Shown piece by piece: positions 1 to 5,679 of a stretch of 5,679 nucleotides of DNA; the stretch's first letter is position 1, and every line of letters begins with the position of its first letter. The notes under the pieces were generated by a model. It had not been told where the DNA came from, did not search any database, and saw only the letters and a program-made list of their open reading frames with translations. Source of the stretch: Acidobacteriota bacterium (GTDB lineage: Bacteria > Acidobacteriota > Terriglobia > Bryobacterales > Bryobacteraceae); NCBI GenBank assembly GCA_016871135.1, contig VFZQ01000393.1, positions 1-5,679 of the forward strand. The letters are read 5' to 3'. Both the position numbers and the translations under genes were made by a program.

Positions 1-773
1 ACTGAGCCTCCGCCGTTCATGGCGAGGTTGCCGCCGTCCATGGGGATGAGGGCGCCGGTGATCCAACTGGAGGCGTCGGAGGCGAGAAACACGGACAGGC
101 CCTTGATGTCATCGGGCGCGCCCAATCGGCCCGCGGGGATGCCGCTAAGGAATCTGCTCTCAAGGCTCGGTGATTCCGCGATGCGTTTTTCCAGCCCGGG
201 ATTGAGGACTTGCGCCGGAAGAATCGCATTGACGCGAACGCCGCGGCCGGCCCACTCCGTGCTGAGTTCACGGGTCATCTGAGCGACCGCGCCCATCGCC
301 ATGCTGTAGGCGACGTGTCCGCGCCCCAACGCGGTGACGCTGGCGAGCGAGCCGATGTTGACGATGCTCCCTCGCCCCGCGGCCAGCATTCTGCGGCCGG
401 CTTCCTGGCAGGCGCAAAAGCGGCCGACAACGAGGTTGCGCAGGACTTGCTCTACGTCTTCGAGAGACAGATCCTCTGGCGGACCCATGATCGACTCTCC
501 GGCCACATTGCCGAGAAAATCGATGCGGCCGAAATCGCGGTCGAGCTTCTGGAACAGCTCCCGGACCTCCCGCGCGCTGGACACATCGACGACCGCGACT
601 TCGGCGCGCCTGCCGAGGCCGCGAATCGCAGCCGCGGTCTTGTTGGCGCCGTCGCCGTTGCGGTCGATCAGCAGAAGATCCGCGCCGGCCTCCGCCAATG
701 CCGTCGCCATGGCGCGGCCCATGCCCTGCGCGGCGCCGGAGACGACGGCTACCCGGCCGGTGAGATCAAACAT
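1..773 (-). CDS. SDR family NAD(P)-dependent oxidoreductase with Met in place of the catalytic Lys (3' end outside window)
   Basis: Classical short-chain dehydrogenase/reductase; 257 residues are visible with no stop, and the family is normally about 250-265 long, so only a few residues are missing. Seen, counting from the ATG at 773: a Rossmann glycine motif SGAAQGMG (G13, G17, G19), D37 at the end of strand 2 (suggesting NAD(H) preference), D63 in VVDVS, NVAG at 89-92, N113, S142 in NIGSLAS, Y156, and a C-terminal MDGGN. The active-site motif reads YSMAM, so the Lys expected at residue 160 is Met. The rest of the fold is intact and no frame break is seen, so this is not an obvious pseudogene. 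The start overlaps the transporter stop by 8 bases, which suggests translational coupling. An in-frame ATG at 785 (MIAK extension) is an alternative start; neither has a well-placed Shine-Dalgarno. The substrate is unknown; coupling to an ACS-type transporter makes a sugar acid or related hydroxy acid plausible (inference). Confidence 0.94.
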   Translation of the reverse strand, partial: MFDLTGRVAVVSGAAQGMGRAMATALAEAGADLLLIDRNGDGANKTAAAIRGLGRRAEVAVVDVSSAREVRELFQKLDRDFGRIDFLGNVAGESIMGPPEDLSLEDVEQVLRNLVVGRFCACQEAGRRMLAAGRGSIVNIGSLASVTALGRGHVAYSMAMGAVAQMTRELSTEWAGRGVRVNAILPAQVLNPGLEKRIAESPSLESRFLSGIPAGRLGAPDDIKGLSVFLASDASSWITGALIPMDGGNLAMNGGGS

Positions 774-2085
774 TTTTGCGATCATACGTTTGGCGTTTCG
801 TCCTCACAAAGCTGATGATGATGCCGCCCAGGCAGTAGCACGACGCGAGAAAGAGGAGGCACTGCCGGTCCGTCGCGCCGTGATGCCGCATCCATCCCAT
901 CAGATGGTTGCCGCAGTAACCCGCCAGGTTGGCGAAGATGTTAATGAATCCGATGCTGGCTGCCGCGGCAGAGGCCGTGAGCGACAAGGTAGGGAGAGCC
1001 CAAAACGGCGAAGGATAGGACAGTGCGGAGAATCCCGTCAGGCACAGCCAGACCATCACCATGGCGAACGATTGACCCGGCAGAGCCGATGCTGCCAGAA
1101 ATATCGACGCGGCCACCATAGCGCCCACACAATGCCACTTGTGTTTGCCGGTCCGGTCGGAGGCCCGGCCCGAGACAATCACTCCCGCCAGTCCGAACAA
1201 ATAGTACAGCCCCGTGTAGGCCAGCGCCGTTTGGTCCGAGCTTCCGGAAAGGCTCTTCACTGTGGTCGGCAGCCAAAACCCGATCGCGTAGCCGCCGGTG
1301 TTCGTGGCGAAGATGCCGAGCGCCAGCAGCCAGACATCCCTCATTCGGAGTGCCTGCCACACAGAGACCTGGCCTCCAGCATTCTTGGCACGCGCTTCGG
1401 CGGCTAACTCTTCCTCGAGGTATTCGCGTTCAGCGGCCGACAGCCAGTGTGCATCGCGCGGCCGGTCCGTTAAGTAGAACAGCGTCACGACGCCAAGCGC
1501 AACCGCGGGCAGTCCTTCGAGAATGAATAGCCATTGCCAGCCGACCAGATTGAACCACGTCACGTCCAGGAGCAGGCCTGAAACCGGCGCGCCCACGGCG
1601 AGACTGATCGGGACGGCGACGATCAGGCCGGACATCGCCCGGCCGCGCAGATGACCGGGGAACCAATGCGTGAAGTAGACGATGATTCCCGGGAAGAAGC
1701 CGGCCTCGGCAACACCGAGTAGGAATCGGGCGGCATTGAACTGGCCGGGCGTCTGAACGAAGGCGGTGGCGGCGGAGATCAGACCCCAAGTGAGGAGAAT
1801 GCGCGAAAACCATTTGCGCGCGCTCCAATGTTCCACCAGTAAGGCGCCGGGGATCTCGAGCGTCAGATAGCCGATGAAAAAGAGGCCGATGCCCAGGCCG
1901 AACACTTCTTCGGAGAAGCCGAGGTCCTGGCCCATCCGTAGTTTCGCGAAACCCACGTTCGCGCGATCGAGGTAGGCGACCAGATACAGCAAAATCACCA
2001 ACGGCAGGATTCGCCAAGCGACTTTTCGGCGTAGAGCCGCAACTTGGTCCGCGGTGAGCGTTGCGGCGCCGGGTGCCGGAGACAT
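766..2085 (-). CDS. MFS transporter, anion:cation symporter (ACS) family, tartrate/hexuronate-type
   Basis: A 439-residue inner-membrane transporter of normal ACS-family length with about 12 predicted hydrophobic segments. Seen: a short cytoplasmic N-terminus, TM1 ending in YLDRANVGFA (about residues 38-47; the D-R-x-N pattern is typical of the TtuB/ExuT/GudP branch), the TM2-TM3 region with EHWSARKWF, the conserved stretch RFLLGVAEAGFFPG in TM4 followed by HWFPGHLRGRAMS, a central charged loop starting LTDRPRDAHWLS between TM6 and TM7, and a second-half motif RASDRTGKHKW. Family members carry organic anions such as tartrate, glucarate, hexuronates or aromatic acids with protons; the actual substrate cannot be read from the sequence. 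The gene leads a two-gene or longer unit with the SDR, whose ATG lies inside its last codons. ATG at 2085 is the natural start: the family's N-terminal pattern follows directly. No clear Shine-Dalgarno precedes it. Confidence 0.95.
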   Translation of the reverse strand: MSPAPGAATLTADQVAALRRKVAWRILPLVILLYLVAYLDRANVGFAKLRMGQDLGFSEEVFGLGIGLFFIGYLTLEIPGALLVEHWSARKWFSRILLTWGLISAATAFVQTPGQFNAARFLLGVAEAGFFPGIIVYFTHWFPGHLRGRAMSGLIVAVPISLAVGAPVSGLLLDVTWFNLVGWQWLFILEGLPAVALGVVTLFYLTDRPRDAHWLSAAEREYLEEELAAEARAKNAGGQVSVWQALRMRDVWLLALGIFATNTGGYAIGFWLPTTVKSLSGSSDQTALAYTGLYYLFGLAGVIVSGRASDRTGKHKWHCVGAMVAASIFLAASALPGQSFAMVMVWLCLTGFSALSYPSPFWALPTLSLTASAAAASIGFINIFANLAGYCGNHLMGWMRHHGATDRQCLLFLASCYCLGGIIISFVRTKRQTYDRKNV

Positions 2086-2250
2086 AGATTGGTTAGACCA
2101 CAGTACATAATGGGCTGTGAAACCGCAAGGGCCCGTCCCAGCTGGATAGGCAAGTGTCTCGCTCTGATCGAGTTTTAGAGTTGTTCGCCGGCCAGATTTA
2201 CAACGGCTATCCGATTCTCTACCAGCGCAACAAGCGGGCGCGGATGATTT
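2086..2250. other. Intergenic region between transporter start and peptidase stop
   Basis: About 165 bases, upstream of the transporter and downstream of the peptidase, both on the minus strand. It should hold the transporter-SDR promoter; the best minus-strand candidate I see is TTGCGG (about 2125-2130) and TACTGT (about 2102-2107) with 17-base spacing, which is weak in the -10 box. I see no hairpin followed by a T run that would serve as a terminator for the peptidase gene. On the plus strand, a GTG-started 46-codon frame (2154-2294) crosses the region and overlaps the peptidase 3' end; it looks like chance or a relic and is not called as a gene. Confidence 0.5.
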
Positions 2251-4221
2251 CTATTTTGGCCCGGCGGGCAGGTTTTCGAGGAGATAGCGAATGATCTTCA
2301 TGCGCACGTGGACTGTGGTGCCCGTGCCTTCGCGCAGACCGTGGTCGCGGTTGGGGTAGACCATGTAATCGAACGGCTTGCCGAGTTCGACAAGGCGGTC
2401 GATGAGCCCTTCGATGATCTGGATGTGGGTGTTGGTTTCGCCCGATCCGGTCATGATCAGCAGTTTGCCTTTGAGGCCTTCGGCGAAGTGTAGCGGCGCG
2501 GACTTCTTGTACCCTTCGGGATTGACTTCGCGGGTGTGCATGAACATCTCCTGGAACCATGCGTTGTAGAGATGCGGCTGCGGCTTGGGGACCACGGCGA
2601 TGCCCACGTGATACGTGTCGGGCTTTCGGAACAGCGCGTTGAGCGTGTTCGATCCGCCGCCGCTCCAGCCCCAGATTCCAACGCGGTTTAGGTCGACGTA
2701 GGGCCGCATTCTGGCCAGTTCCTTCAGCCCCGCCTCCTGCTCGTCGGTGGACAGCGGGCCGAGGCTTCCGAAGATCGATCGCCTCCACGCGGCGCCTTTC
2801 GGCGCGGGTGTGCCGCGGTTGTCGATCGAGACGACGATATAACCGAGATCGGCCACGACGCGGTGGAAATCGATGTGCGCCGCGCCCCACTGGTCGAGCA
2901 CGGTTTGCGCATGCGGCTCGCCGTAGACGTAGACGAAGACGGGGTACTTTTTCGACGCGTCGAAGTTCCTGGGCTTGAGCAGCCAGGCGTCCATGACGAT
3001 GCCCTTGCCGATGTCGAGTTGCAGGAACTCGGCCGGGTTGATTGCCTGGCGGCGCAGCTTTTCATTGGTTTCCAGCACGCGGACAACGCGATGCGATGGC
3101 AGTTCGACAAGCTCAACGCGCGGCGGTGAGTTGAGGGCGGAAAATTCGTGAATCGCCCACTTGGTATCGGGCGAGAAGTTGTAGTTGTGCGTGCCGGGTT
3201 GATCGGCCGGCGTGATCCGTTCCATCTTGGCCGAGCCATCCAGCGGCACTTTATGGAGGTACGTCTGCGTGCCGTTGCGAGGCGACGCATAGAAATAGTA
3301 GCTGCCGCCGGCTTCGTCGACCGCGCCGCGATCGATCACGTCGTAGTGGCCGGGCGTGAGCGTGTACAACTCATGGCCGTCGCGGGAGTAGACGAACGCA
3401 TGGCGCCAACCGTCTTTTTCGCTGACGACGACAAAAGCCTTGCCGCCTTGGATCCAGACAAGCCCGGAAATCTTTCCCTGGCTCGACTCGACCCAGGCGT
3501 CATTCGTTTCGTGATAGATCCGCGTCACTTCGCCGGTTGTTTTCGCAAGCAGAAATTCGCGTTCGTTGCGGAATCGGCTGAATTTTTCGACGAGCACCTC
3601 TTCGGAGTTGCCGGCCCATTCGACCTGCCCAAGATAGATGCCTTCTTTCGGCGATTCGATCTTGAGCCACTGTACGTTCTGACCGGAGACGTCGGCCACG
3701 CCGACGCGGAGTCTGGCGATCTCTTCGCCGACGCGCGCGAACACGTCGTGACGCACGCCGGGGTAGGACGGGTCCTGGGGCACAAGGACCGAGCGCCGGC
3801 GCACGTTGGTGACGTCGGACTCGACAAACACGATGCGCTTTGAGTCGGGGCTCCAGGAGGCGTTGAAGGAGCGAACGGACTTGCCGGCGGGACGCTGCGT
3901 CAGTTGCGTTCGCTTGTTGTTCGGGCCGAGAACGAAGATGTTTTGATCTTCGTACTTCAAGAGCAGCTTGCCATCGGGAGACAACAGCCGGCCGTGTTTG
4001 AGACGGGCCTCGCTGGCGGCGCTTAGGGTCCGGCGCTGGGCGGTGCGCGCGTCGACGATCGCGTCGCCGAGGCGGTATCCCGAACTATCGGGCAGCCACT
4101 CGGCGGCGACGGGCGCCGGGCGAAATGCGCCCTGTTCGTAGATCGCTTTCAGGCGGGCTTCCGTTTCCGTTTGCGCCGCGAGGCTCGCTATTGCCGCGAT
4201 CAGTGAAAGAGAGCGATTCAT
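2251..4221 (-). CDS. Exported S9 family (DPP-IV-like) serine peptidase with Glu at the triad Asp position
   Basis: About 656 residues: signal peptide, an N-terminal DPP-IV-type beta-propeller (roughly 30-400), then an alpha/beta-hydrolase catalytic domain (roughly 420-650). The N-terminus MNRSLSLIAAIASLAA looks like a Sec signal with likely cleavage in ASLA|AQ, so the enzyme probably acts in the periplasm or outside. Seen: propeller blades with SWSPDSKR and LRVGVADV, oxyanion Tyr Y433 in VYGEP, nucleophile S520 in GWSGGGS, H627 in NRDHGL. The acid position (75 after Ser, 32 before His, the latter spacing identical to human DPP4) is E595 in GSGETNTH, where the family usually has D in a DDNVH-like motif. 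The Asn and His of that motif remain. The segment carrying the Glu pair that binds a free N-terminus in true DPP-IV is not recognisable, so dipeptidyl aminopeptidase activity is not assured. Alternative in-frame starts are ATG 4233 and TTG 4251; GAAGGA sits only one base before ATG 4221. Confidence 0.93.
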   Translation of the reverse strand: MNRSLSLIAAIASLAAQTETEARLKAIYEQGAFRPAPVAAEWLPDSSGYRLGDAIVDARTAQRRTLSAASEARLKHGRLLSPDGKLLLKYEDQNIFVLGPNNKRTQLTQRPAGKSVRSFNASWSPDSKRIVFVESDVTNVRRRSVLVPQDPSYPGVRHDVFARVGEEIARLRVGVADVSGQNVQWLKIESPKEGIYLGQVEWAGNSEEVLVEKFSRFRNEREFLLAKTTGEVTRIYHETNDAWVESSQGKISGLVWIQGGKAFVVVSEKDGWRHAFVYSRDGHELYTLTPGHYDVIDRGAVDEAGGSYYFYASPRNGTQTYLHKVPLDGSAKMERITPADQPGTHNYNFSPDTKWAIHEFSALNSPPRVELVELPSHRVVRVLETNEKLRRQAINPAEFLQLDIGKGIVMDAWLLKPRNFDASKKYPVFVYVYGEPHAQTVLDQWGAAHIDFHRVVADLGYIVVSIDNRGTPAPKGAAWRRSIFGSLGPLSTDEQEAGLKELARMRPYVDLNRVGIWGWSGGGSNTLNALFRKPDTYHVGIAVVPKPQPHLYNAWFQEMFMHTREVNPEGYKKSAPLHFAEGLKGKLLIMTGSGETNTHIQIIEGLIDRLVELGKPFDYMVYPNRDHGLREGTGTTVHVRMKIIRYLLENLPAGPK

Positions 4222-4325
4222 GTCCTTCAGCATGATATGGGATCGGATCAACTACTCGAATGCCGTCTTCGGTGGGCGGAGTGGCTGCGGTGTACAACGC
4301 GCGCGACACGCGGCCGGAAAATCAG
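4222..4325. other. Gap between peptidase start and toxin stop
   Basis: About 100 bases between two minus-strand genes. It could hold the peptidase promoter, or the peptidase could be reached by read-through from the toxin-antitoxin module. A GC-rich stretch (about 4297-4317) contains partly self-complementary CGCG runs, but no T-tract follows on the minus strand, so no intrinsic terminator is called. Possible extended N-termini of the peptidase (ATG 4233, TTG 4251) fall here. I see no other feature. Confidence 0.4.
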
Positions 4326-4658
4326 TCACGACCTATCGATCGCCAACGCCACTGCAAGCGCCTCGTTGAGCGCGTCTCTCTTTGCCGGTCCGAGCGTTCC
4401 GACAAACCGCGTAAGCATCGATTTCGGCAGGCTGACGAGTTCGTCGCAGTGAATACTGCTTTCGTGTTTGATGCCGTCGGCTGGGCCGATCGCCACCTGT
4501 GTGCTTAAGCCGTCGTGACGGGTGTAGACCGGGGCACAGATGACGGTCGAGAACTTGGAGTCGACGAGCAACTGACGGCTGACGACGACGAAGACCCGTT
4601 GTTTTCGCGGATCGGCGGCGCCGGGTTTCCGCACCAGATACAATTCGCCTCTCCGCAT
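4326..4658 (-). CDS. Type II toxin, MazF/PemK-family endoribonuclease
   Basis: A 110-residue protein, the usual length for MazF/PemK toxins, which are cytoplasmic sequence-specific endoribonucleases held inactive by the partner antitoxin. Seen: the N-terminal barrel strand RRGELYLV (2-9), the loop leading to R21 in KQRVFVVVSR (equivalent to the catalytic Arg), T46 in APVYTR (equivalent to the catalytic Thr; the 25-residue spacing is close to the 23 of characterised MazF), the SSIHCDELVSL strand (67-77), and a C-terminal helix from about residue 89. The usual Pro after the catalytic Arg is Val here. The start lies 3 bases after the antitoxin stop, and CAGG overlapping the antitoxin's last codons gives a weak Shine-Dalgarno 6 bases before the ATG, so translation is probably coupled to the antitoxin. 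Antitoxin first, toxin second is the standard mazEF order. Cleavage sequence and target cannot be predicted. Confidence 0.93.
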   Translation of the reverse strand: MRRGELYLVRKPGAADPRKQRVFVVVSRQLLVDSKFSTVICAPVYTRHDGLSTQVAIGPADGIKHESSIHCDELVSLPKSMLTRFVGTLGPAKRDALNEALAVALAIDRS

Positions 4659-4661
4659 GGG

Positions 4662-4886
4662 CTACCTGAGCGGATCTTGATAATCCAGCACGTCTTCCGC
4701 TTCGCGGTTGAGGCGTCCCGCGTGGCGGTTGAGGATCGCGGCGTCCTTTGCGTCGCGTTCGCGTTTTGCGGCGAACTGCAAGTAGTGGCGCGCGGCCTGT
4801 TCGAGAAACGCCGACCGGTTGGGATTCACCCGATCGATGTCTTCCAGGAGTGCGCCCGGAAGTGTGACGGATGTCTTGACTCGCAT
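4662..4886 (-). CDS. Type II antitoxin, ribbon-helix-helix (CopG/MazE-like) DNA-binding protein
   Basis: A 74-residue protein in two parts. Residues 1-38 fit a ribbon-helix-helix DNA-binding unit: strand VKTSVTLP (3-10), helix A (about 11-19), turn at NPNR, helix B SAFLEQAARHYL (25-36). Residues 39-74 are a charged tail, DAAILNRHAGRLNREAEDV followed by LDYQDPLR, of the kind that wraps the toxin groove in this antitoxin group. RHH antitoxins dimerise, neutralise the toxin and repress their own operon, more strongly together with the toxin. The gene ends 3 bases before the toxin. An in-frame TAG at 4899-4901 rules out any longer reading, and ATG 4886 begins the RHH strand at the normal place. 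An AAGGG lies 15 bases upstream, too far to be a good ribosome site, so the transcript may be leaderless or nearly so. A direct repeat at the start codon is the probable operator. Confidence 0.91.
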   Translation of the reverse strand: MRVKTSVTLPGALLEDIDRVNPNRSAFLEQAARHYLQFAAKRERDAKDAAILNRHAGRLNREAEDVLDYQDPLR

Positions 4887-4901
4887 ACTACGAACATACT
4901 A
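4884..4901 (-). promoter_or_regulatory. Candidate RHH operator: tandem TAGTATG repeat at the antitoxin start
   Basis: On the minus strand the sequence is TAGTATG-ttcg-TAGTATG: two perfect 7-base direct repeats with 11-base period, about one helical turn. The downstream copy contains the antitoxin ATG and the upstream copy contains TAGTAT, a 4 of 6 match to a -10 box, with TTGCCC (about 4917-4922) 15 bases further upstream as a weak -35. Ribbon-helix-helix repressors commonly bind short repeated sites on successive turns, so autoregulation of the module through this site is likely. The repeat is seen; the binding and promoter roles are inference. Confidence 0.6.
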
Positions 4902-4958
4902 CCCTTTGCGAGCCGCGGGCAAATCCTTCGGTCACGCTATTCGCGATAGACTACATCA
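4902..4958. promoter_or_regulatory. Divergent intergenic region between antitoxin and kinase genes
   Basis: This is the remainder of the 72-base region separating the minus-strand antitoxin from the plus-strand kinase. It must carry, or overlap, promoters for both. No convincing sigma-70 pair is seen for the kinase; TAGACT (4947-4952) is a possible -10 but has no matching -35. A near-palindrome TATTCGCGATA (4938-4948) lies just before the kinase start and could be a protein site or chance. Confidence 0.35.
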
Positions 4959-5679
4959 ATGCCGCTTTCCCCCGGCGATAGACTTGGCGCTTATGACATT
5001 GTTTCGCTGCTCGGCAAAGGCGGCATGGGCGAGGTGTACCGCGCGCACGATCCGAAGTTGAATCGCGATGTGGCGATTAAGGTGTTGCCGCATGCGCTGG
5101 CGCACGACGCCGATTACCTCGCCCGCTTTCAGCGTGAGGCGCAGACGCTGGCGGCGTTGAATCATCCAAATATCGCGACGATCTATGGGTTGGAAGCGAA
5201 CGCGATCGTGATGGAGTTGGTCGAAGGCGAGACGCTGCAAGGGCCGTTGCCTTTACAAGAAGCGCTGGCGATGGCGAAGCAGATCGCCGAAGCGCTGGAA
5301 GCTGCGCACGACAAGGGCATCATCCACCGGGATCTGAAGCCGGGCAATGTGAAGGTGACGCCCGAGGGTGTGGTGAAAGTGCTGGATTTCGGGCTGGCGA
5401 AGGCGGTGAACGAGCGGCCTACTCAAGTTGGTCCCGACTCGCCGACGCTGACGCTGCGGGCCACCGAGGCGGGTCTGATCCTCGGCACCGCCGGTTACAT
5501 GTCGCCGGAGCAGGCGGCGGGCAAAACGTTGGACCGCCGCGCCGATATCTGGGCGTTTGGCGTGGTGCTGTTTGAGTTGCTCACCGGCAAGCGGCTGTTC
5601 GATGGCGAGACCGTGACGCACACGCTGGCCGATGTCGTGCGCGCGCCGATTGATCTGTCGGCTATCGAGGACCCGCAAG
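4959..5679 (+). CDS. Hanks-type serine/threonine protein kinase, N-terminal catalytic domain (3' end outside window)
   Basis: 240 residues are visible before the right edge, all from a bacterial Ser/Thr kinase domain. Seen: Gly loop GKGGMGEVYRA (19-29), VAIK with ATP-binding K41, E60 in the C-helix (FQREAQTL), catalytic loop HRDLKPGN (123-130; D125 base, K127, N130), Mg-binding DFG (143-145), a long Thr/Ser-rich activation segment (about 149-177) with T163, T165, T169 and T177 as possible autophosphorylation sites, P+1 region GTAGYMSPEQ (176-185), and the D196-I-W F-helix motif. All catalytic residues are present, so it should be active. An in-frame TAG at 4947 fixes the ATG at 4959 as the first possible start; no Shine-Dalgarno precedes it. 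Related acidobacterial kinases usually continue into a membrane segment and a sensor such as WD40/TolB-like or TPR repeats; that part is not visible. It is transcribed away from the toxin-antitoxin module. Confidence 0.96.
   Translation, partial: MPLSPGDRLGAYDIVSLLGKGGMGEVYRAHDPKLNRDVAIKVLPHALAHDADYLARFQREAQTLAALNHPNIATIYGLEANAIVMELVEGETLQGPLPLQEALAMAKQIAEALEAAHDKGIIHRDLKPGNVKVTPEGVVKVLDFGLAKAVNERPTQVGPDSPTLTLRATEAGLILGTAGYMSPEQAAGKTLDRRADIWAFGVVLFELLTGKRLFDGETVTHTLADVVRAPIDLSAIEDPQ

Noticed and set aside
1..773. Possibility that the SDR is a pseudogene because of the lost Lys
   Set aside because: The reading frame is uninterrupted across 257 codons and all other fold and active-site residues are in place.
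334..1407. Long plus-strand open frame opposite the SDR and transporter genes
   Set aside because: Its translation is Arg/Pro/Ser/Ala-rich with no recognisable domain, and it lies antisense to two clear genes; it is open because of high GC content.
2165..2185. CTCT...AGAG inverted repeat in the transporter-peptidase gap, considered as a hairpin
   Set aside because: The stem is only 4-5 bases of weak pairs and is not followed by a T run in either direction.
3148..3843. Plus-strand open frame of 231 codons opposite the peptidase
   Set aside because: Antisense shadow of the beta-propeller coding region; no domain or start signal, while the opposite strand has a well-supported family match.
4297..4317. 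GC-rich, partly self-complementary stretch after the toxin gene, considered as a terminator
   Set aside because: No perfect stem and no following T-tract on the minus strand.
4515..4949. Plus-strand open frame opposite the toxin and antitoxin
   Set aside because: Antisense to a standard toxin-antitoxin pair and with no recognisable family pattern.
5253..5678. Minus-strand open frame opposite the kinase
   Set aside because: Arg/His/Gln-rich shadow of the kinase domain, whose catalytic motifs are unmistakable on the plus strand.

Overview
The window reads as part of a high-GC bacterial chromosome. The gene style suggests an acidobacterium of the Solibacter/Bryobacter type: a Hanks-type kinase with a GKGGMG loop and a long Thr-rich activation segment, a large exported S9 peptidase, and an ACS-type MFS transporter overlapping an SDR gene. 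That placement is inference from family resemblance; no rRNA or other marker gene is present. Coding density is high. The only gaps are about 165, 104 and 72 bases.

Layout, left to right. Bases 1-773 (minus) hold an SDR oxidoreductase that runs off the left edge with only its extreme C-terminus missing. Its start overlaps by 8 bases the end of an MFS transporter gene (766-2085, minus), so the two form a transporter-plus-dehydrogenase catabolic pair that continues leftward. A 165-base gap follows, then a long minus-strand gene for an exported DPP-IV-like S9 peptidase (2251 to about 4221). Upstream of it, on the same strand, lies a compact type II toxin-antitoxin module: a ribbon-helix-helix antitoxin (4662-4886) followed after 3 bases by a MazF/PemK toxin (4326-4658). 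Diverging from the antitoxin across 72 bases, a plus-strand serine/threonine protein kinase starts at 4959 and runs off the right edge with its catalytic domain nearly complete.

How the genes may work together. The MFS protein probably imports a small organic anion such as a sugar acid, and the SDR probably acts on it or a product. The peptidase is probably periplasmic or secreted and takes part in peptide scavenging. The toxin-antitoxin pair should be a self-contained, autoregulated unit; a perfect 7-base tandem repeat with 11-base period at the antitoxin start is a good candidate operator. The kinase is an independent signalling gene that shares the short divergent promoter region with the module.

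Points worth a second look: the SDR has Met where the catalytic Lys of YxxxK should be; the S9 peptidase has Glu at the position of the triad Asp and seems to lack the Glu-pair segment that makes DPP-IV a dipeptidyl aminopeptidase; and the tandem repeat overlaps both the antitoxin start and a possible -10 box. I found no clear new multi-gene system, CRISPR array, insertion sequence or RNA gene.
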